Shown: one piece after another, positions 1 to 13,400 of the stretch
How positions within the stretch are numbered: position 1 is the stretch's first letter
Layout of the letters: every line of letters starts with the position of its first letter
Assembly (NCBI GenBank): GCA_019925105.1
Contig: JAHGAU010000006.1
Span: forward strand, 1,178,001-1,242,000
DNA from: Niebla homalea
Lineage: Eukaryota > Ascomycota > Lecanoromycetes > Lecanorales > Ramalinaceae
Direction: 5' to 3'
Length of the DNA: 64,000 nt
Notes under the pieces: generated by a model
Told to the model about the DNA's origin: nothing
The model's database searches: none
The model's input: only the letters and a program-made list of their open reading frames with translations
Program-made: the position numbers and the translations under genes

Positions 1-609
1 TGACGCCCACGTCGGCCAGCTTGCCTTGAAGGAGAACAACGACCTATGCTCATTTTAGCTACCGACATGCGGATCTGATCCTGCGCAGGAGACATGCATT
101 CTTGTTGTGTTCGCCTTCCTGTTCTGCACCGCCACGTGAGTTTTGGTTTCTTGTAAGACCCTGGAGGGATGATATTTGCGCATTCAGTGAGGCGAGATCT
201 TGCTTGATCACGTATGTGAGCTCGTTGATCTCCACCGGCCGATCGTCAAAGAGAGACTTTCGCTTTGCCACTGAGGAAGTAGAGGATCGTTAGCAGCTGC
301 GCTCTAAATCTGGTCCCGGCACTTTTCGTGCCATGTTGCAAACGTACGTTCAGCAAGCCTGCCCAGCTTCTCCATCGTTCCCGTTATGCCTCTGCCTATT
401 TCGGCTGCCCTCCTTGCAAAGTCAGATCTCGCCCCTTTCCGCGGACCCTGCGCTGCTCCATTGGGCGATCCATTGGCAGCCCTTCGCTGAGATTCAGTCA
501 GCAACGACTGCCGTTGCGCTCCGACTTTGGTGGCATTTCTAGACTTCTGCGCCTGCGCAAGAACGGTCCTGAACTCCGCAGTCCGGTCTTGTATGCTATT
601 TGTCCCCAT
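1..609 (-). CDS. SED5: Syntaxin-5-like Golgi SNARE SED5 (5' part, runs off window)
   Basis: N-terminal part of a Qa-SNARE of the early Golgi that drives ER-to-Golgi and intra-Golgi fusion. Exons read 609-348, 270-98 and 43-1; the gene continues past the left edge. Exon 1 starts MGTNSIQDRTAEF, the conserved syntaxin-5 N-terminus, followed by the basic DFARRAAEIGRGI stretch. Exon 2 carries FDDRPVEINELTYVIKQDL and exon 3 the VVVLLQGKLADV stretch, both usual for fungal Sed5. The Habc remainder, SNARE motif and tail anchor lie outside the window. Intron 1 (347-271) is GT-AG and restores RLAELAKRK. Intron 2 (97-44) must start with GCATGT to keep frame, so it is a GC-AG intron. It faces the large gene at 1397 across about 790 bp. 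The family call is firm; intron 2 rests on frame and homology alone. Confidence 0.9.
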
Positions 610-1396
610 TCCTGACAGCCGAGATCTACCGACACATTGCTCTCGCTTTGTACCCGTTCAGAGAGAAGGCTTATCCAAGGCACCAAGGCAGTTTTGACCT
701 TCAGCGCTGTTTCATAGGAAGCTGCTAGGTTTGGTTATCCACATGTAGTGGATGGGATTGATGAATGGGCAAATGAGGCAAAAGCTTTTAAGTCGAATGT
801 TTGGCTGCTTTTGTCTTTTTGAGCGGTAGTTGAAGGATGCTTGAATGTGGCTTGATCATCAAATAAATGTCTCGAAATAAGTTAATAAGGAGCCGGTATG
901 CAGCGGAAAGTGTTCCGCCCTTCATATTTGCGCATTGAGGAAGTTGACAGTCTGTGCTTCTGCCAGGTTTTGTATTCTTCGCTTTCTTGCATCTTACCTT
1001 TGCGAATTTCTCATCGCTAAGCGTCGCTGTGAGCTTTGAGAACTCAATCTCTTCTTCGGGTTGTCAAGAGCAGTAATACAAGTATCCTTTTAAACAATCT
1101 CACGATCCCTCATCCGCATTGGAAGGGCCAACCACTTTGCGGCCCTTCTCCTTTCTCAATATCTGCAGCGCGCAAATGGTCTTTGTTGACACGTTGCTGC
1201 AGCTGTCCGAGAGTCCTTCAACCTCAAGCTCAAGCTCGAGCTCGAGGGTTTGATTCATGCCCTTGGCCTGCCATACGACTTACTGCTGAGCCCCCCACCT
1301 CCCTCCCCCCCCCCACCACACCACTCCAGATCTCATTCCTTTGATGTGAATATCAATGATACTTCAAACATTGCTCTTGCCTTGCAGACCCTCGAC
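610..1396. promoter_or_regulatory. Divergent promoter region, SED5 / large disordered protein
   Basis: About 790 bp between two divergent starts, with no supported gene. It is pyrimidine-rich towards the right-hand gene, with a CTCAAGCT/CTCGAGCT stretch near 1224-1247 and a C-rich run near 1290-1320, typical of a fungal 5' leader. An open frame enters from 1250 in frame with the downstream gene, but it starts at TTG, and the first ATG is at 1397. Confidence 0.5.
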
Positions 1397-4300
1397 ATGT
1401 CCACGTCAACATCTGCCGGAGGACAACCAATGTCCTACAAAACAAATGTGAACCGAGCCAAGACCAAGCGTTGGGTAGAGGCGAAGTCATACTCGTACGA
1501 TGGAGATGATTGGGGTGATGTTGACGACTATGATGAGTATGGTGGTTACAATGAGCCCGTCCCACCTAATGAGCCGACCGGGTTGAGGCAAATGGGTCAA
1601 TCCGCTCAGGATTATGGCGGAAGCCATGGCCAAAATTTTTACCAGTCGCCCGTGAGCCAAGATCAGACAAGAGGTGCTTTCAACGAAGCAAATACCCAGC
1701 AGCCCCAGGGTACACGTAGTGTCACAGGTCCGTCCTTGGGGAATACTCAAAACTTACATCACTCGAGTTCCTTCGATCGCGGAGACGAACGTCGTTCCTT
1801 TTCTACTGGTAGACCTCAGCAAGGTAGCTCCAACGTGCTTGGTCGAGGACCACCTGTTGCACCCGGCGACCACAGTGTTGAAACACAGGACTTCTATCCG
1901 CCAACACCGTATACTAGTCACCCCAGTGGACTTCCTGGTCAATATTACCCAAACCAACCAGGCGGTCGGACATCTATGGAGTCCCACCGCCGCCCCGGCG
2001 AACATTTACCACAAGCTCATGGCAATGTTGGCCTCCGCCCAGATCAACCCAGAAACGTAAGCTATGATAGTAGGGCACCGTCGATGACAAGTCAAAATTC
2101 CTCCCTTGATTTTCACGACCGACGGGACTTTTCGCCCTCCGCAATGCCACCACCCTTGCAGACTCGAAGTTCACCTTCTCCACATAGCGACCCACGAAGT
2201 CGCGCGCCACGAACGAGCAGCCTTGGCCAACAGAGTCAGCCACCACTTCCTCTTGATCCACAAGCACCCCCTTCAGGTATTCTTGACAGCCGCGTAGAGA
2301 TAGCTCAAAGGCCACGAACGGGCAGCTCTTCGTCCGGAAAAGCGCTCCAGTTTGTGCGACCAGCAGAAATCTATAAGCGTATTGAGGAAGAACGAGTACG
2401 ACAAAGGCAGTCGCAGGACTCGTCTAGACCTAGCATGGATACGATCAACAGAGCTGCTGACCGCCCACTTCCAGATGCAGTGAGAGACAGCCAATCCAAC
2501 CAACGAGTCAAGCCCACGCTTGATCCCGTCACCGAGCGCAAAAGTGATCTCGGCTTCGAGCGCCTCAGTGACAGTGATCAGGGTCCCCAAGGCGAAATGG
2601 GCGAGAAACGGAGAACGACATCCAAGACATTCGAAATAAAGAAGTCATCTAAAGCTTCGTCCTCTCAGGCTTCGACCCTTTCTCCTGGACTTATGTTGCC
2701 AGATCCCACACGCCTGTCAGGCTTTGGAGAGGGATTCGGGGAGTCTTTCATGGGCAACGATAGTGCTTTTGGAAGTCTTGCACACAATTCCATTCCACCT
2801 GCGCTGGCAGAAGAGCCGCCAGTCAATTCCCAGCCTATCAGTCGGATCAAGGAGGATCAAAATCTCCAGCACCAGCCGTCGAAAGGCTTCACATCCGCAG
2901 TTCATCAGGCCTTTGACACAGCACAGGATCAAGTACCCCCAACACCGAGCTCCACGGCAGATTCATCAATTGGTCGAAGCGCTAGTGGCGGTACCAGCGC
3001 CGTCAGTCCTATCATGAGCCGAGGCCCAAGTGCGGTTGATAGAGAACGAGGTGGCGAGCTTCCAAGTATTGACGACGTAACAACCCCGACACAAACTCAG
3101 GAAAATGTGGAAATTGGCAAGCTGTCGATATCTAGTAGAAGCTCACATCCCATCGCCCAGCGGGCACAAGACCCAGAAACACCGGAAGATTACGTTGAGG
3201 AGCCCCCTCCAGGATTCAAGATGGGTCACCGAAGGGACTCAGGTACACCAAGTCCTGACAATAGCCCTGCTAGGACCCCTGCACTCGCATCAATGAGCCA
3301 CCTCAGGCATCCTGAAGCGGTGGATCTAGCCGAAACGACGCCAACACCCACGGATTCTATCCCAAGCGCCAGCAACAGTTTACGGGAGTCCGAATACTCT
3401 ACCAAGGATGACGCAGAGACCATCTCCAAACTTTCGAGCGCTTCGACAAAGCACGATGCCGCTCGACGCTCCTATGTTGGCTCCCCATCCTCGCCTGCTC
3501 ACACTTTTCTTCGTCAACGTACGGATTCTGCAGGCAGTGGCCGTGTAAAGGACCTTGCCGGCAAGTTCGAAGGCAATAGTCGCCCTGAGTCCAGGACCTC
3601 AAACACCACGCCTCGGGGGAGTGTTTTAGGCCCTGGGGCATACGTAACCAATGAAGCAGGCTCATCCAGGCCCCAGAATGATCGTATAGAGAGCTTCAGA
3701 CCACATTTACCAGGTGGCTGGGAATCCTCGATGTCGATTCCTCCTACGTCAGCGCCTTCCCAAGGCTCGAACTGGACCGCATCTAGCGCTGATCTCGAGG
3801 CGCAGGGTAGATCCAATCCAACATCACAGGATCCTTCTCCAGGTAGCAAAGACCAGGGTAGCGTAGGAAAGTCAGGGGAAAGCTTGAGGAATCCATTTTC
3901 CGCCGCCGCCGAAGCTGGCAGTGCGCTAGCTGGGGCCCTAGTCGCAGCAGTTGGGACAAGTGAAAGCTCTGATACAAAGAGCGTCCATAGGGATTCGCCA
4001 TGCGGTGTCAACGAGAGGACTGCTCCAGTGCCCGGCCCTGAGGAGTCTTACTATGTCAAGCCGAACGTGCCAACGCCGGTGCCGAGTGAAATGTCGCGCC
4101 CAGTTGAGGACGAGGCAACGAACCCCAACTTCCTGAGCTATAGACCCACCCAAGACATGTCTTCAGCGGCCCCAAGCCTACCTAGACAGCCAGATTCTTT
4201 ACCAGCTTTGAGTACAAACGTGCAACCTCGTCAATACGAATCAGACAGGCTTCGTCGAGAGATCGTAAAAGAGCTCAGCCCTGGGGTTGCCAGCGAACCG

Positions 4301-7300
4301 ACGACGGCAGAATCTGATTCACCACATCAGGCTTCATCTCGGTACACAACCAACGAAAGTCTAAAATCAAGTGATGTGACCCCAGGAGCCGTGCCTAGTG
4401 ACTATGACAGCTACTGGAACGAGGACAGCGATGAGGCATCAAGTAGATCTAGCCAACGGCGTGTACAAGGGCTGCAGCCTGCAAACCTGGTGAACACTCA
4501 AGCAGCTGTAGCTACAGACCAGCCGTCAGATGCCGTCGAAAAACAGCAGACGAGACCTGCTGTTCCACAACTTGAATCCCAGCAGAAGCAGAGACAGCCG
4601 CATGTACTTGCGCATCGCTTTTCATGGGAACAACCACTTGCGGACTTGGATTCGCGGACGGAGCAAGGGCAAGGAAAATCGAATCCAAAAGAGCGTCAGT
4701 CAGAAAACAGGCCGCTCCCAAGCTTCCTTCAATCTCAGGTATACCCTGAACATCATGCTGGTGCAGCACGGGTAGACTCCAAACTACCAACTGAACCACC
4801 GGAGCAACACGAGGAGGTAGAACACTCACCAATATCAAAGATTCCGCCGGCAGCCACACACACATCCCCTGACTCCGAGTCGCATTCCCCCTACAATAGC
4901 GGCCTAGAATTCGAAACAGTGCTTACAAGCTATCCTACAGCAACAAACACTGACATCAGGAAAGCCGAGAATTCTTTGGCCACAACTCCGCCTCAAGCTG
5001 TCGGACAAGTCCCGGCCACTTTCGGGGATGAGGAGCAGAATGTACCAATCAATAGAGAGCCTTCAATGGATTCAGACGTCCAAAATCCACCGCTGTCTAC
5101 TCGTGATCCGTCTCAGACTACGCAAGTCGCCCAGGCTCCAGTCCTACCAGCGGTGCCCGCCCTGCAGCCTAAGTTCCCAGCGTTCCGGGAGATCACTGCT
5201 CTTAAAAGCCCAGCAGAGCGCATAAGAGCTTTCAATGATACTCGACAGCAGTTTGCGAATATGAATACTGGATTGCAGCACTGGCTCGCAGTCACCTCAG
5301 TCTCGCTGCCTGAACACCAAGATATCATCAGGAATGGGGGTATGACTGGCGCGTTCAAAGCTGGCCACAAAGCCTCGCAGTCTAAATCCAAATTGGGTGG
5401 CCTCACGACAGCTCCAAATTCTCAACCCTACTATCAACAATACTTGGATGCTAGTCCTCAGTCAGCGAATTCTGCAAGTGCGCAGGGTGGCGCTCCACTG
5501 GGGCAGTCACCATCACAGGGATTTCCAACCTCAGCTGGCTCGAGTGGGAAGATCTCAAGCCAGCAGGTCCAGGCTAAGAGCAAAGAACTTCTCCACAGCG
5601 CCGGCAAATATGGTGGTAAGGCCAACGTTGCAGCGAAGGGCCTATTCTCTAAAGGAAAGAGTAAGCTCAGGGATGCGAGCGGTGGGAAAAAGGTATAGCT
5701 TCTCTTTTCTTACTCTAATCTTACTGCATTTCTATACTTTGGTAATGAGTGTTGGAACGGGGGATTGGCGTATGTATTATACTGGATGAAGAGATGAACG
5801 GTGCACAATATATGTCAAGGCTTCTCTCGCCATGCTTCCAATGACTGACCCTTACATTTTCAATTTGCAGTAATTGATGCTTGTTTTGTGTCAGGCTACG
5901 CACTCTGCTCCTCAAAATACTGCTTTAGAAAGCATGCGACCTCAACTTGCAGATCCCCAGGGCCAAGCGACATCGAAACCTGAGTGTGCATCGAGTCAAC
6001 CAGACTCAGATACTGCCAGAGGAAGCAGTCAGGCGTCGGCTCACATCAACACAGTAGATTCATCGGGGGATGCACCTTCTATACACAGCGTCACCCAAAG
6101 TCAACTTGGCGATGATGAAAAAAGCGAAACATCGACAACGGAGAGAAATGATCGGCTTCCACGCTTCTCAAAATCATCCCGCAGAGGCAACACCCCCGGA
6201 GCGAAAATGGAAGAGGCCCAAAAATTGGCTACTGTGTCCAGCTCCGATGGCCGTGCTCCTGTCCAATCTATTGGAGACACGGCCGTTGACAGACCTGACG
6301 AAAGTGCCATGCAGAGTCAGAGCCCTCAGAGCCCTCGGTCTACGGGAAGCAGCAACAAGACACCCACCCAGACCAATTTTGACACGTCAAAGATGCCTCA
6401 CGTCCCAGACACGATTGGAAGGATGGACCCTCTGCGGGCCCAGACTATGAGTCTAGGCAGTGATGACCATCGTCATCCTCAGCCAGCCGATCTAGTCGAC
6501 ATGACCAATGTTGCATCAAGGCCTCAACCTTTGGTCCAGCCTTCAATCCCAGTAGACGCCGAAGAAGCTGCCGCGCCAAGTTTGCGATCTAATAGTTCCG
6601 GCCGTGCTGATTACGCCCAATCTCGATCATCCGAGAATTCGTACAATACGGCGTCGGCTCAAGGCGGACAAGGTCAGCAGTCTCAGTACAGAACTGATGA
6701 GCGCTACACTCCCGGTTCTGATTCCCAACCCGAGACCCTTGTCAACCATGAAGAGACCGGAGAGCCACAGATCACGCTCCTGAGTCACAATAGTATGATG
6801 CCTGCTCATGGTCCTCCCGTTTCACCACTACCAATCCAAGGGCACCCCGACCAGCGGCCAAGTATGGAAAGCCTTCCAAGTCGTCTGGATGTCGACAGAC
6901 CACCATCGCCGATGTCACCGCAATTCCCTATCCAGCCGACCACGGAGCCTCGTGGTCGCTCAGTAGTACCGGTTCACCATGGGATAGACCATGATTTCGG
7001 ACCTGAGACCACCATGGAAAGAGCTCGCCGCAGATCCCGATCTTTCTCCAGGCCTTTCAATGAGACGGAGGACAGGCGTCGCTCCCAAGGGCCTGAGCTA
7101 CAGAATCATCCCGCCTTCCAGCGGCAACCGTCTGCTGAAGATCTTGCAATGCCGGAGGGGTTTTACCCCAATAGTATCTCTCCCCGGGAAGCTCTTCTAC
7201 CTCGTCAGCAAGCTCCTGAATATGCCTTGGAGGGAGTGGGACCACCAGAATTCCCCCCGGGTCAAACAAAGTCGCGCTCACGGAGGGGCTCGCGCAGTTC

Positions 7301-8912
7301 AGCCTTCTTGAAATCTTTGAGAAAATCGTACACAGATCCTGATAGCCCCCGTTTGCCAGCATCATCCGGTGATCATCTAGACGACTCCCCTGCCGGCTCT
7401 TCGTCCAATGTGGGAACAAGAAGTAAACGTTCTAGCATATTTCACTTGCGTAAGAGTCAGACGGATCTTACCAATACTCAGCCAACCCCAAGATCTAGGT
7501 CATCCACGGTCACGCAGCTTCACGCTCCAGCTCCAGTGCCACCCTCAAAATCAATTGCTGCCGAGGAAGATGACGAATTCCCCATGAGAGCAAAATCTAG
7601 GTCGTCAACTGGTTTCAGCAAGAAACTTCAGCGATCATCAACGGCGGCCGCCGGCAAGGATGAAGGTGAGGGCAAAAAGAAGAGGTTCTCTGGTATAGGG
7701 AGTCTATTCGGACGACGTCAAAAAAGGCAAAATACCACGGATCATTCACGCAATTATTCGAAAGACAAGTTTGGCGCGCAAACCCCGCACGTGGTAGCAT
7801 CCTCCAGTCAAGGACACAAACCTCAGCGTAGTACAGCGAGCATTCCACGGCAAGAGTCGCTTGTTGAAAGGGCACCAGCCATTGAGCAGCCACCTGTCGA
7901 AGGCTTCTATGCTCCGCAGCGAGAAACCTCTCGTCAGAATGGTCCTAGCATGATTAATAATGTACAGCGGCCGCGCAACACGCGAGCGCCCTCATCATCC
8001 ACGCGTGAGGATCTGTCTGCCTATGTTCAGGACTCGTCTTCTCGCCAGCCTAGCTCACCACCAAATTCTGCACAAGGCGCCAAGAGTACCCATTCCTCTA
8101 TCAACTTCCTTCGAAAGGCATCTCAGAATGCCTCCAATGACTCTTCAATGAAGAAAGCGACAGGAAACGAGACCAAGGACAGAAGTAGTGCATGGACGCG
8201 GTTTTCCTCTTCAACCCAAGGCCGTTCAAAAAGCCGACACTCTCAGACAGAGCAAGTGAGGCGCGGAACATCAAACGCAACACCAATCATGGGGCCTTCA
8301 AGTTCAAGAGCGGCCGCTCCTACGCAAATTCCGTACCAGCATCCAGCTCGAGCAGACTCACCCGCCCCACCTCCTCCCCCACCGAAGGACGACTGGCACC
8401 GTGCTCGCCCAAGCCAGTCGAGCCTCAACACACATGCTCAGCTGCCTCACCAGCCCTCTTTGGGACCAGCACACATCTCCCCTCCGCTACCCGAGCATGA
8501 GCAACAACGCTACTTCTTACCAACCTTACAGACAGACGTTCCAAGTCCGTCTCTGGGCCCCATTCGCTCTGGCTTGAGCAGTGGCGAAGCGCAGACAGGC
8601 TCAAGTAATAGACCGCCCATGAGTCCTGCAGGGAAACGTAAAAGCCGACAACGTGAGATAGAGAGTGCGTCTCTGAGCGCTGGAAGCCTTGCTGGGAGCC
8701 GTCCTATGTCGCCGGAGGACAAGAGGAGGAGTCGGCAGATTGAAATAGAGACGGGCCACCTAAGCCCTGTCAGAAGCCCTGTTAAAAGCCCTGCTAGAAG
8801 CCCAAAGGAGCAGCATAATTCTAGCCTCGGAGATGACGAGCGAGTCATCATGAGTGCGACCAGTTTCCCGGGTCAGGAATGGCAGCCCGAGGGAGCTTAT
8901 GGAGGCTACTAG
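1397..8912 (+). CDS. Very large, low-complexity conserved fungal protein (probable two-exon gene, about 2,437 aa)
   Basis: Function not recognised. Exon 1 (1397-5692) starts MSTSTSAGG and soon has TKRWVEAKSYSYDGDDWGD plus an acidic Asp/Tyr stretch. Its last ~100 residues hold a more ordered block (ALKSPAERIRAFNDTRQQF) and a basic end (GLFSKGKSKLRD). Exon 2 (5895-8912) has RRRSRSF, a HPAFQRQ...LLPRQQ...GVGPP block, KKKRFSGIGSLFGRR, and ends SFPGQEWQPE. Everything else is Ser/Pro/Gln/Thr-rich and probably disordered. The two frames join in phase 0 through a 202-nt intron (donor GTATAG at 5693, acceptor CAG at 5892-5894, branch-like CTGAC near 5845). I favour one gene because the gap is short, composition matches and the junction is in frame. 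The donor is weak, so two genes (1397-5698 and one starting ATG at 5877 or 5935) remain possible. Confidence 0.7.
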
Positions 8913-10471
8913 GAAGGTTTTCTGAGAACAGTCATCCATCTTTGGCAATTTACTTTATTGTTATTTTTGTAATGAGTCTCAGCTTGCCTTCAACAGCAAT
9001 TTACCGTCAAATGAACCAAGATATACCAGCTCCCTGACCATCAAGGATAGTTCAAGTAGTCACTGTCAGATTAATGCTTGCCCTCAACACGTACAGAAGA
9101 AGCTGCCCCAGAGGTCGAGGCAGCCCTCGATGCTGAATCCATGTTGTATTTGCTCTCTCCAAGGGGGCGACTTATTCTAGCTTACACATCACGTGAGCAG
9201 GCGAAATACAGGCACAGCCACCACGCAGTTTCAGCCACGGGACTTTTCATTTTTCAGGCAATCCAGAACGGCATGTTCACAAGCCCGTCCAAATTACCAT
9301 CGCATTCGTAATAGCCGTGCCATCTGCCATAGATGAAGACTTTGCACGACCCTGCTGCCTTGGAAAGTTCAATTTCCATAGCCATGATCCGACTGTTGCA
9401 ATGGAAAAGGATGACGGATCATCGAGGCTTAGATGGACCACATATTCTTGTTCACTACGGCGACCCCAAGCCAAGGGATGATTCCTGATAATTAAGAGGA
9501 GGAATCTGGGCGAAAAAGGGTACAAGTGTCTTTTTCTAGGCAACAAAAGCCTTGAGGTGTAAGAAAGATGGCACTCTGAAGAGTGATGTCTCAAAACTTC
9601 AGGCTATGTCACGGGCAAGATGGGCGCGGCATAAGGCGTTCGGTCAGTCAGTCTGATCACCAACGCTGGTCAGAGTCATGTTGCACATTTGACATGAGAT
9701 CCTTTTGATAACGTGGGAAGTATGGAAGTATAGAGCCATGTTCGCAGCAGCAGGATCCCAAATATTCCTGGCGATCGGCAGATGCCTACGGAATAGATGG
9801 TGCATCGTAGCGCTTAAAAAGATAGGAGGCTGCAGAACTCAGATCTCGAAAAAGCTCGGGTGATCTGCAGCCGGATAAGTCTGATTGGTGGAGGAAGTAA
9901 GCGCTCTCGACTACTAATCATTCACTGGCTCAAAGGGGCGGATTTCATGCCCAGCGTCAAACAAGAGTTGTTCGAGGTCAAGCGTGTCATGTAAAGCGGT
10001 CGCGACTGCGGCCAGCATTGGCAATTTGGCATGGCTGCATCAAACACTCTTGACTGATGTGGGGTATTAGCCATGCAAGCCATTATCTCGTGCCCTGTCA
10101 ATGTGTCAAGCAAATCAATAGGGGAGGCAATCCTCTTGCACAGCCCCACACCCACCCCTTGGCCGACCGCCATTGAGGTCACTCTATTGCCTCCTGCTCC
10201 GGTGAACAGGATCGCCTCATTATAAGCCTACAATTCGCTCAGCCTGTTCCCTTGATGTTACGGCATAGCTGCTCCAGCCTCTTTCTCCTTTCTTGCACCA
10301 CTTGCATATCTGGTGTTGCAGGGGCCTCCTATTTTCGGGCGCTGAGGCATTCAGGAGCTTCAAGATTGAGGGGTTCCCTTGAACATGACTTCCCACAGAT
10401 TACTTGCCCCTCCAATATCAATAAGGACGAACGTCGGTGACTTCCGGGGAAAGGGCCAGGCGACTACTGAC
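8913..10471. other. Long intergenic region upstream of the Ca2+-ATPase
   Basis: About 1.5 kb with no supported gene; open frames are short and lack family features. It holds the 3' end of the large gene and the promoter and leader of the calcium pump. Two GAGGCTG heptamers, at 9826-9832 (plus) and 10275-10281 (minus), resemble the core of the calcineurin/Crz1 response element. This is only a motif match. Confidence 0.45.
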
Positions 10472-13400
10472 ATGTCGAAGGTCCATCATGAGACTAGATA
10501 TTCAACCGATGGCGAAATATCTCCCATCGACGACGCCGAAGCAGGTCCCTCACTCCAACGATCTCCTCCATCACCCACGGCACAATCCTTAGGAGGCGAC
10601 ACACTCCGATCACGATCAGACTCTTTCAATTCGACGGCTTTTTCAGAAGCAGAGACGACTCGGTCAAGGGCAAATTCACATGTGAAGACGTCGCGCTCGA
10701 GATTTGAGGGCGATGACTTGACCGTGGAAGAGGCTTTAAAGCCGGACAAGACCAATGAGAGGGATTTTGATGTTCCTAATAATCGTTTCGCCTTTTCCCC
10801 AGGACAGTTGAACAAAATCCTCAATCCAAAGTCTTTGGCGGCCTACAGGGCTTTGGGTGGTCTCTGGGGTTTGGAGAAAGGCTTGCAGACAGATCTCGTC
10901 GCCGGACTGAGCGTGGATGAATCCACCGTCCGAAGAAGAATAACCATTGAAGAAGCAAGGCGCGCTGCGACTGAAAAGAAGCAGTCATCAAGCACCCCTT
11001 CCGACAATCAGCATGCTCCTGCCGTCCAAGACCACGAGAACAAAGGCCAATATCACGATCGGCAGAAGGTCTTCAAGGACAACCGGTTACCGGTGAAGAA
11101 ATCTCTGAGCATATGGCAGCTTTTCTGGAACGCTGCCAACGATAAGGTTCTCATTATTTTAACCATAGCAGCTGTCGTCTCACTCGCCCTTGGTATTTAC
11201 GAGGCTGTTGAACAGCAGCCTCCACCGCCAGGAAAGCCGGATGAAGGTCCATCGGTGGATTGGGTTGAAGGTCTTGCTATTGAGGTAGCAGTCGTGATCG
11301 TTATATTGGTCACGGGATTGAACGATTATCGGAGAGAAAAGCAATTCACGGTCCTCAACGCGAAGAAGGAAGATCGGCAAGTGAAGGCAGTGCGCTCGGG
11401 CAAATCCGTCTTGATATCCGTCTTCGATGTCATGGTTGGTGACGTCCTTCACCTGGAATCCGGCGATTCTGTCCCGGCCGATGGAGTACTCATAAGCGGT
11501 CATGGTATCCGGTGTGACGAGTCTTCAGCTACCGGAGAATCGGATGCGATGAAGAAAACAGACGGTCATGAGGTGTGGTCGCGGATTCAAGATGGGACTG
11601 CAACCTCGAAGTTGGATCCCTTCATCGTGTCCGGTAGCAAGGTCTTGGAGGGTGTGGGCACATACCTCGTCACATCTGTTGGCGTTAATAGCAGTTTCGG
11701 GAAGGTCATGATGGCCGTGCAGACAGAGACTGAGGAAACACCCCTCCAAGTGAAGCTTGGTCATATGGCGACCTGGATCGGCTACCTTGGAACGGCCGCT
11801 GCTGGGCTTCTTTTCCTCATCCTTCTTATCCGGTTCCTGGCCAACCTTTCCTCGAACACTGCGACGTCAGCTGTCAAAGGCTCCCAATTCTTAGACATCC
11901 TTATCGTGGCAATCACTATCATAGTGGTAGCAGTTCCTGAGGGTCTCCCTGTTGCTGTCACCCTCGCGCTTTCCTTTGCCACCAAGAAAATGCTGAAGGA
12001 GAACAACCTAGTCCGCCATCTCCGCGCTTGTGAAACTATGGGCAACGCGACAACAATCTGCTCAGATAAGACGGGGACACTTACGCAAAACAAAATGACA
12101 GTCGTTGCAGGAATGATGGGCTCAAACGTCCAATTCGACAAGAACCTGCAGCAAGACGACGAAGAACAGCACCAATACCGGTATTCATCTGTTTTTGATC
12201 GCATGTCACTCGAGGCGCGAACATTATTGTTACAATCTTGTGCTATCAACTCTACTGCTTTCGAAGGTGAAGAAGACGGCAGATTTGCTTTCATCGGCTC
12301 CAAGACCGAGACTGCCATTCTCACCATGGCCAAGGAGCAGCTGGGTATGGGCCCAGTCGCTGAAGAGCGAGCCGGAGCTGAGATCGTCCAACTCATTCCC
12401 TTCGACTCCGATCGCAAGTGCATGGGGGTGGTGATTCGGCTCTCATCGGGCATCTATCGTCTGCTGGTCAAAGGAGCTGCAGAGATCATGGTCGAAAAAG
12501 CAACATCCGCGATAGCAGATCCCTTCGCGCCATCGATCAGCCAGGTTGAAATGTCAGGCGCAGCTAAAGGCAGGGTGATGAAGGGGATCAATGATTTCGC
12601 AGCAAATTCACTCCGCACCATTGCCTTTGTCTACAACGACTATCCGCAATGGCCACCCATCGATTCAAAAACGTTGGAAGACGATCGGTCAATGGCAGTC
12701 TTTGAAGACGTGTTCCATGACATGAAATTTCTGGGACTTGTTGGTATACAGGATCCTCTTAGGGAGGGAGTGTCCAAAGCAGTGAAGCAATGTCAAGACG
12801 CTGGCGTCGTTGTCCGAATGGTGACTGGCGATAATGTCATGACTGCTAGCGCCATCGCCATCCAGTGTGGTATCAAGACGCCAGATGGGATTGTCATGGA
12901 AGGACCCAAGTTTCGTCAGCTATCCGATATAGAGATGGACGAAAAACTCCCCCGTCTTCAAGTCTTGGCCCGCTCGTCTCCAGATGACAAGCGAATTCTC
13001 GTTTCGCGCCTGAAGCATCTTGGTGAAACAGTCGCTGTGACGGGAGATGGCACCAACGATGGACCCGCCTTGAAGCTCTCCGATGTTGGATTCTCGATGG
13101 GCATTGCCGGTACTGAGGTGGCCAAAGAAGCCAGTGCTATCATTCTGATGGATGACAATTTCTCCAGTATCGTCAAGGCCATCATGTGGGGTCGCTGTGT
13201 CAACGACGCCGTGGCCAAGTTCCTTCAGTTTCAGATCACTGTTAACATCACTGCTGTGGCCCTTGCCTTCATCTCTGCGGTCTCATCATCAAGTGGGCAT
13301 TCAGTCCTCTCTGCAGTGCAACTACTATGGGTCAATCTCATCATGGATACCTTTGCGGCACTGGCTCTTGCAACAGATCCTCCAACAGAGCAGATCTTGG

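Noticed and set aside
1250..1396. Upstream extension of the large disordered protein
   Set aside because: The frame is open to 1250 but begins with TTG and is Pro-rich leader sequence; the first ATG is 1397, just before the conserved block.
3514..4011. Minus-strand open frame of 165 codons within the large low-complexity gene
   Set aside because: Reverse shadow of Ser/Pro-rich coding sequence with no independent support.
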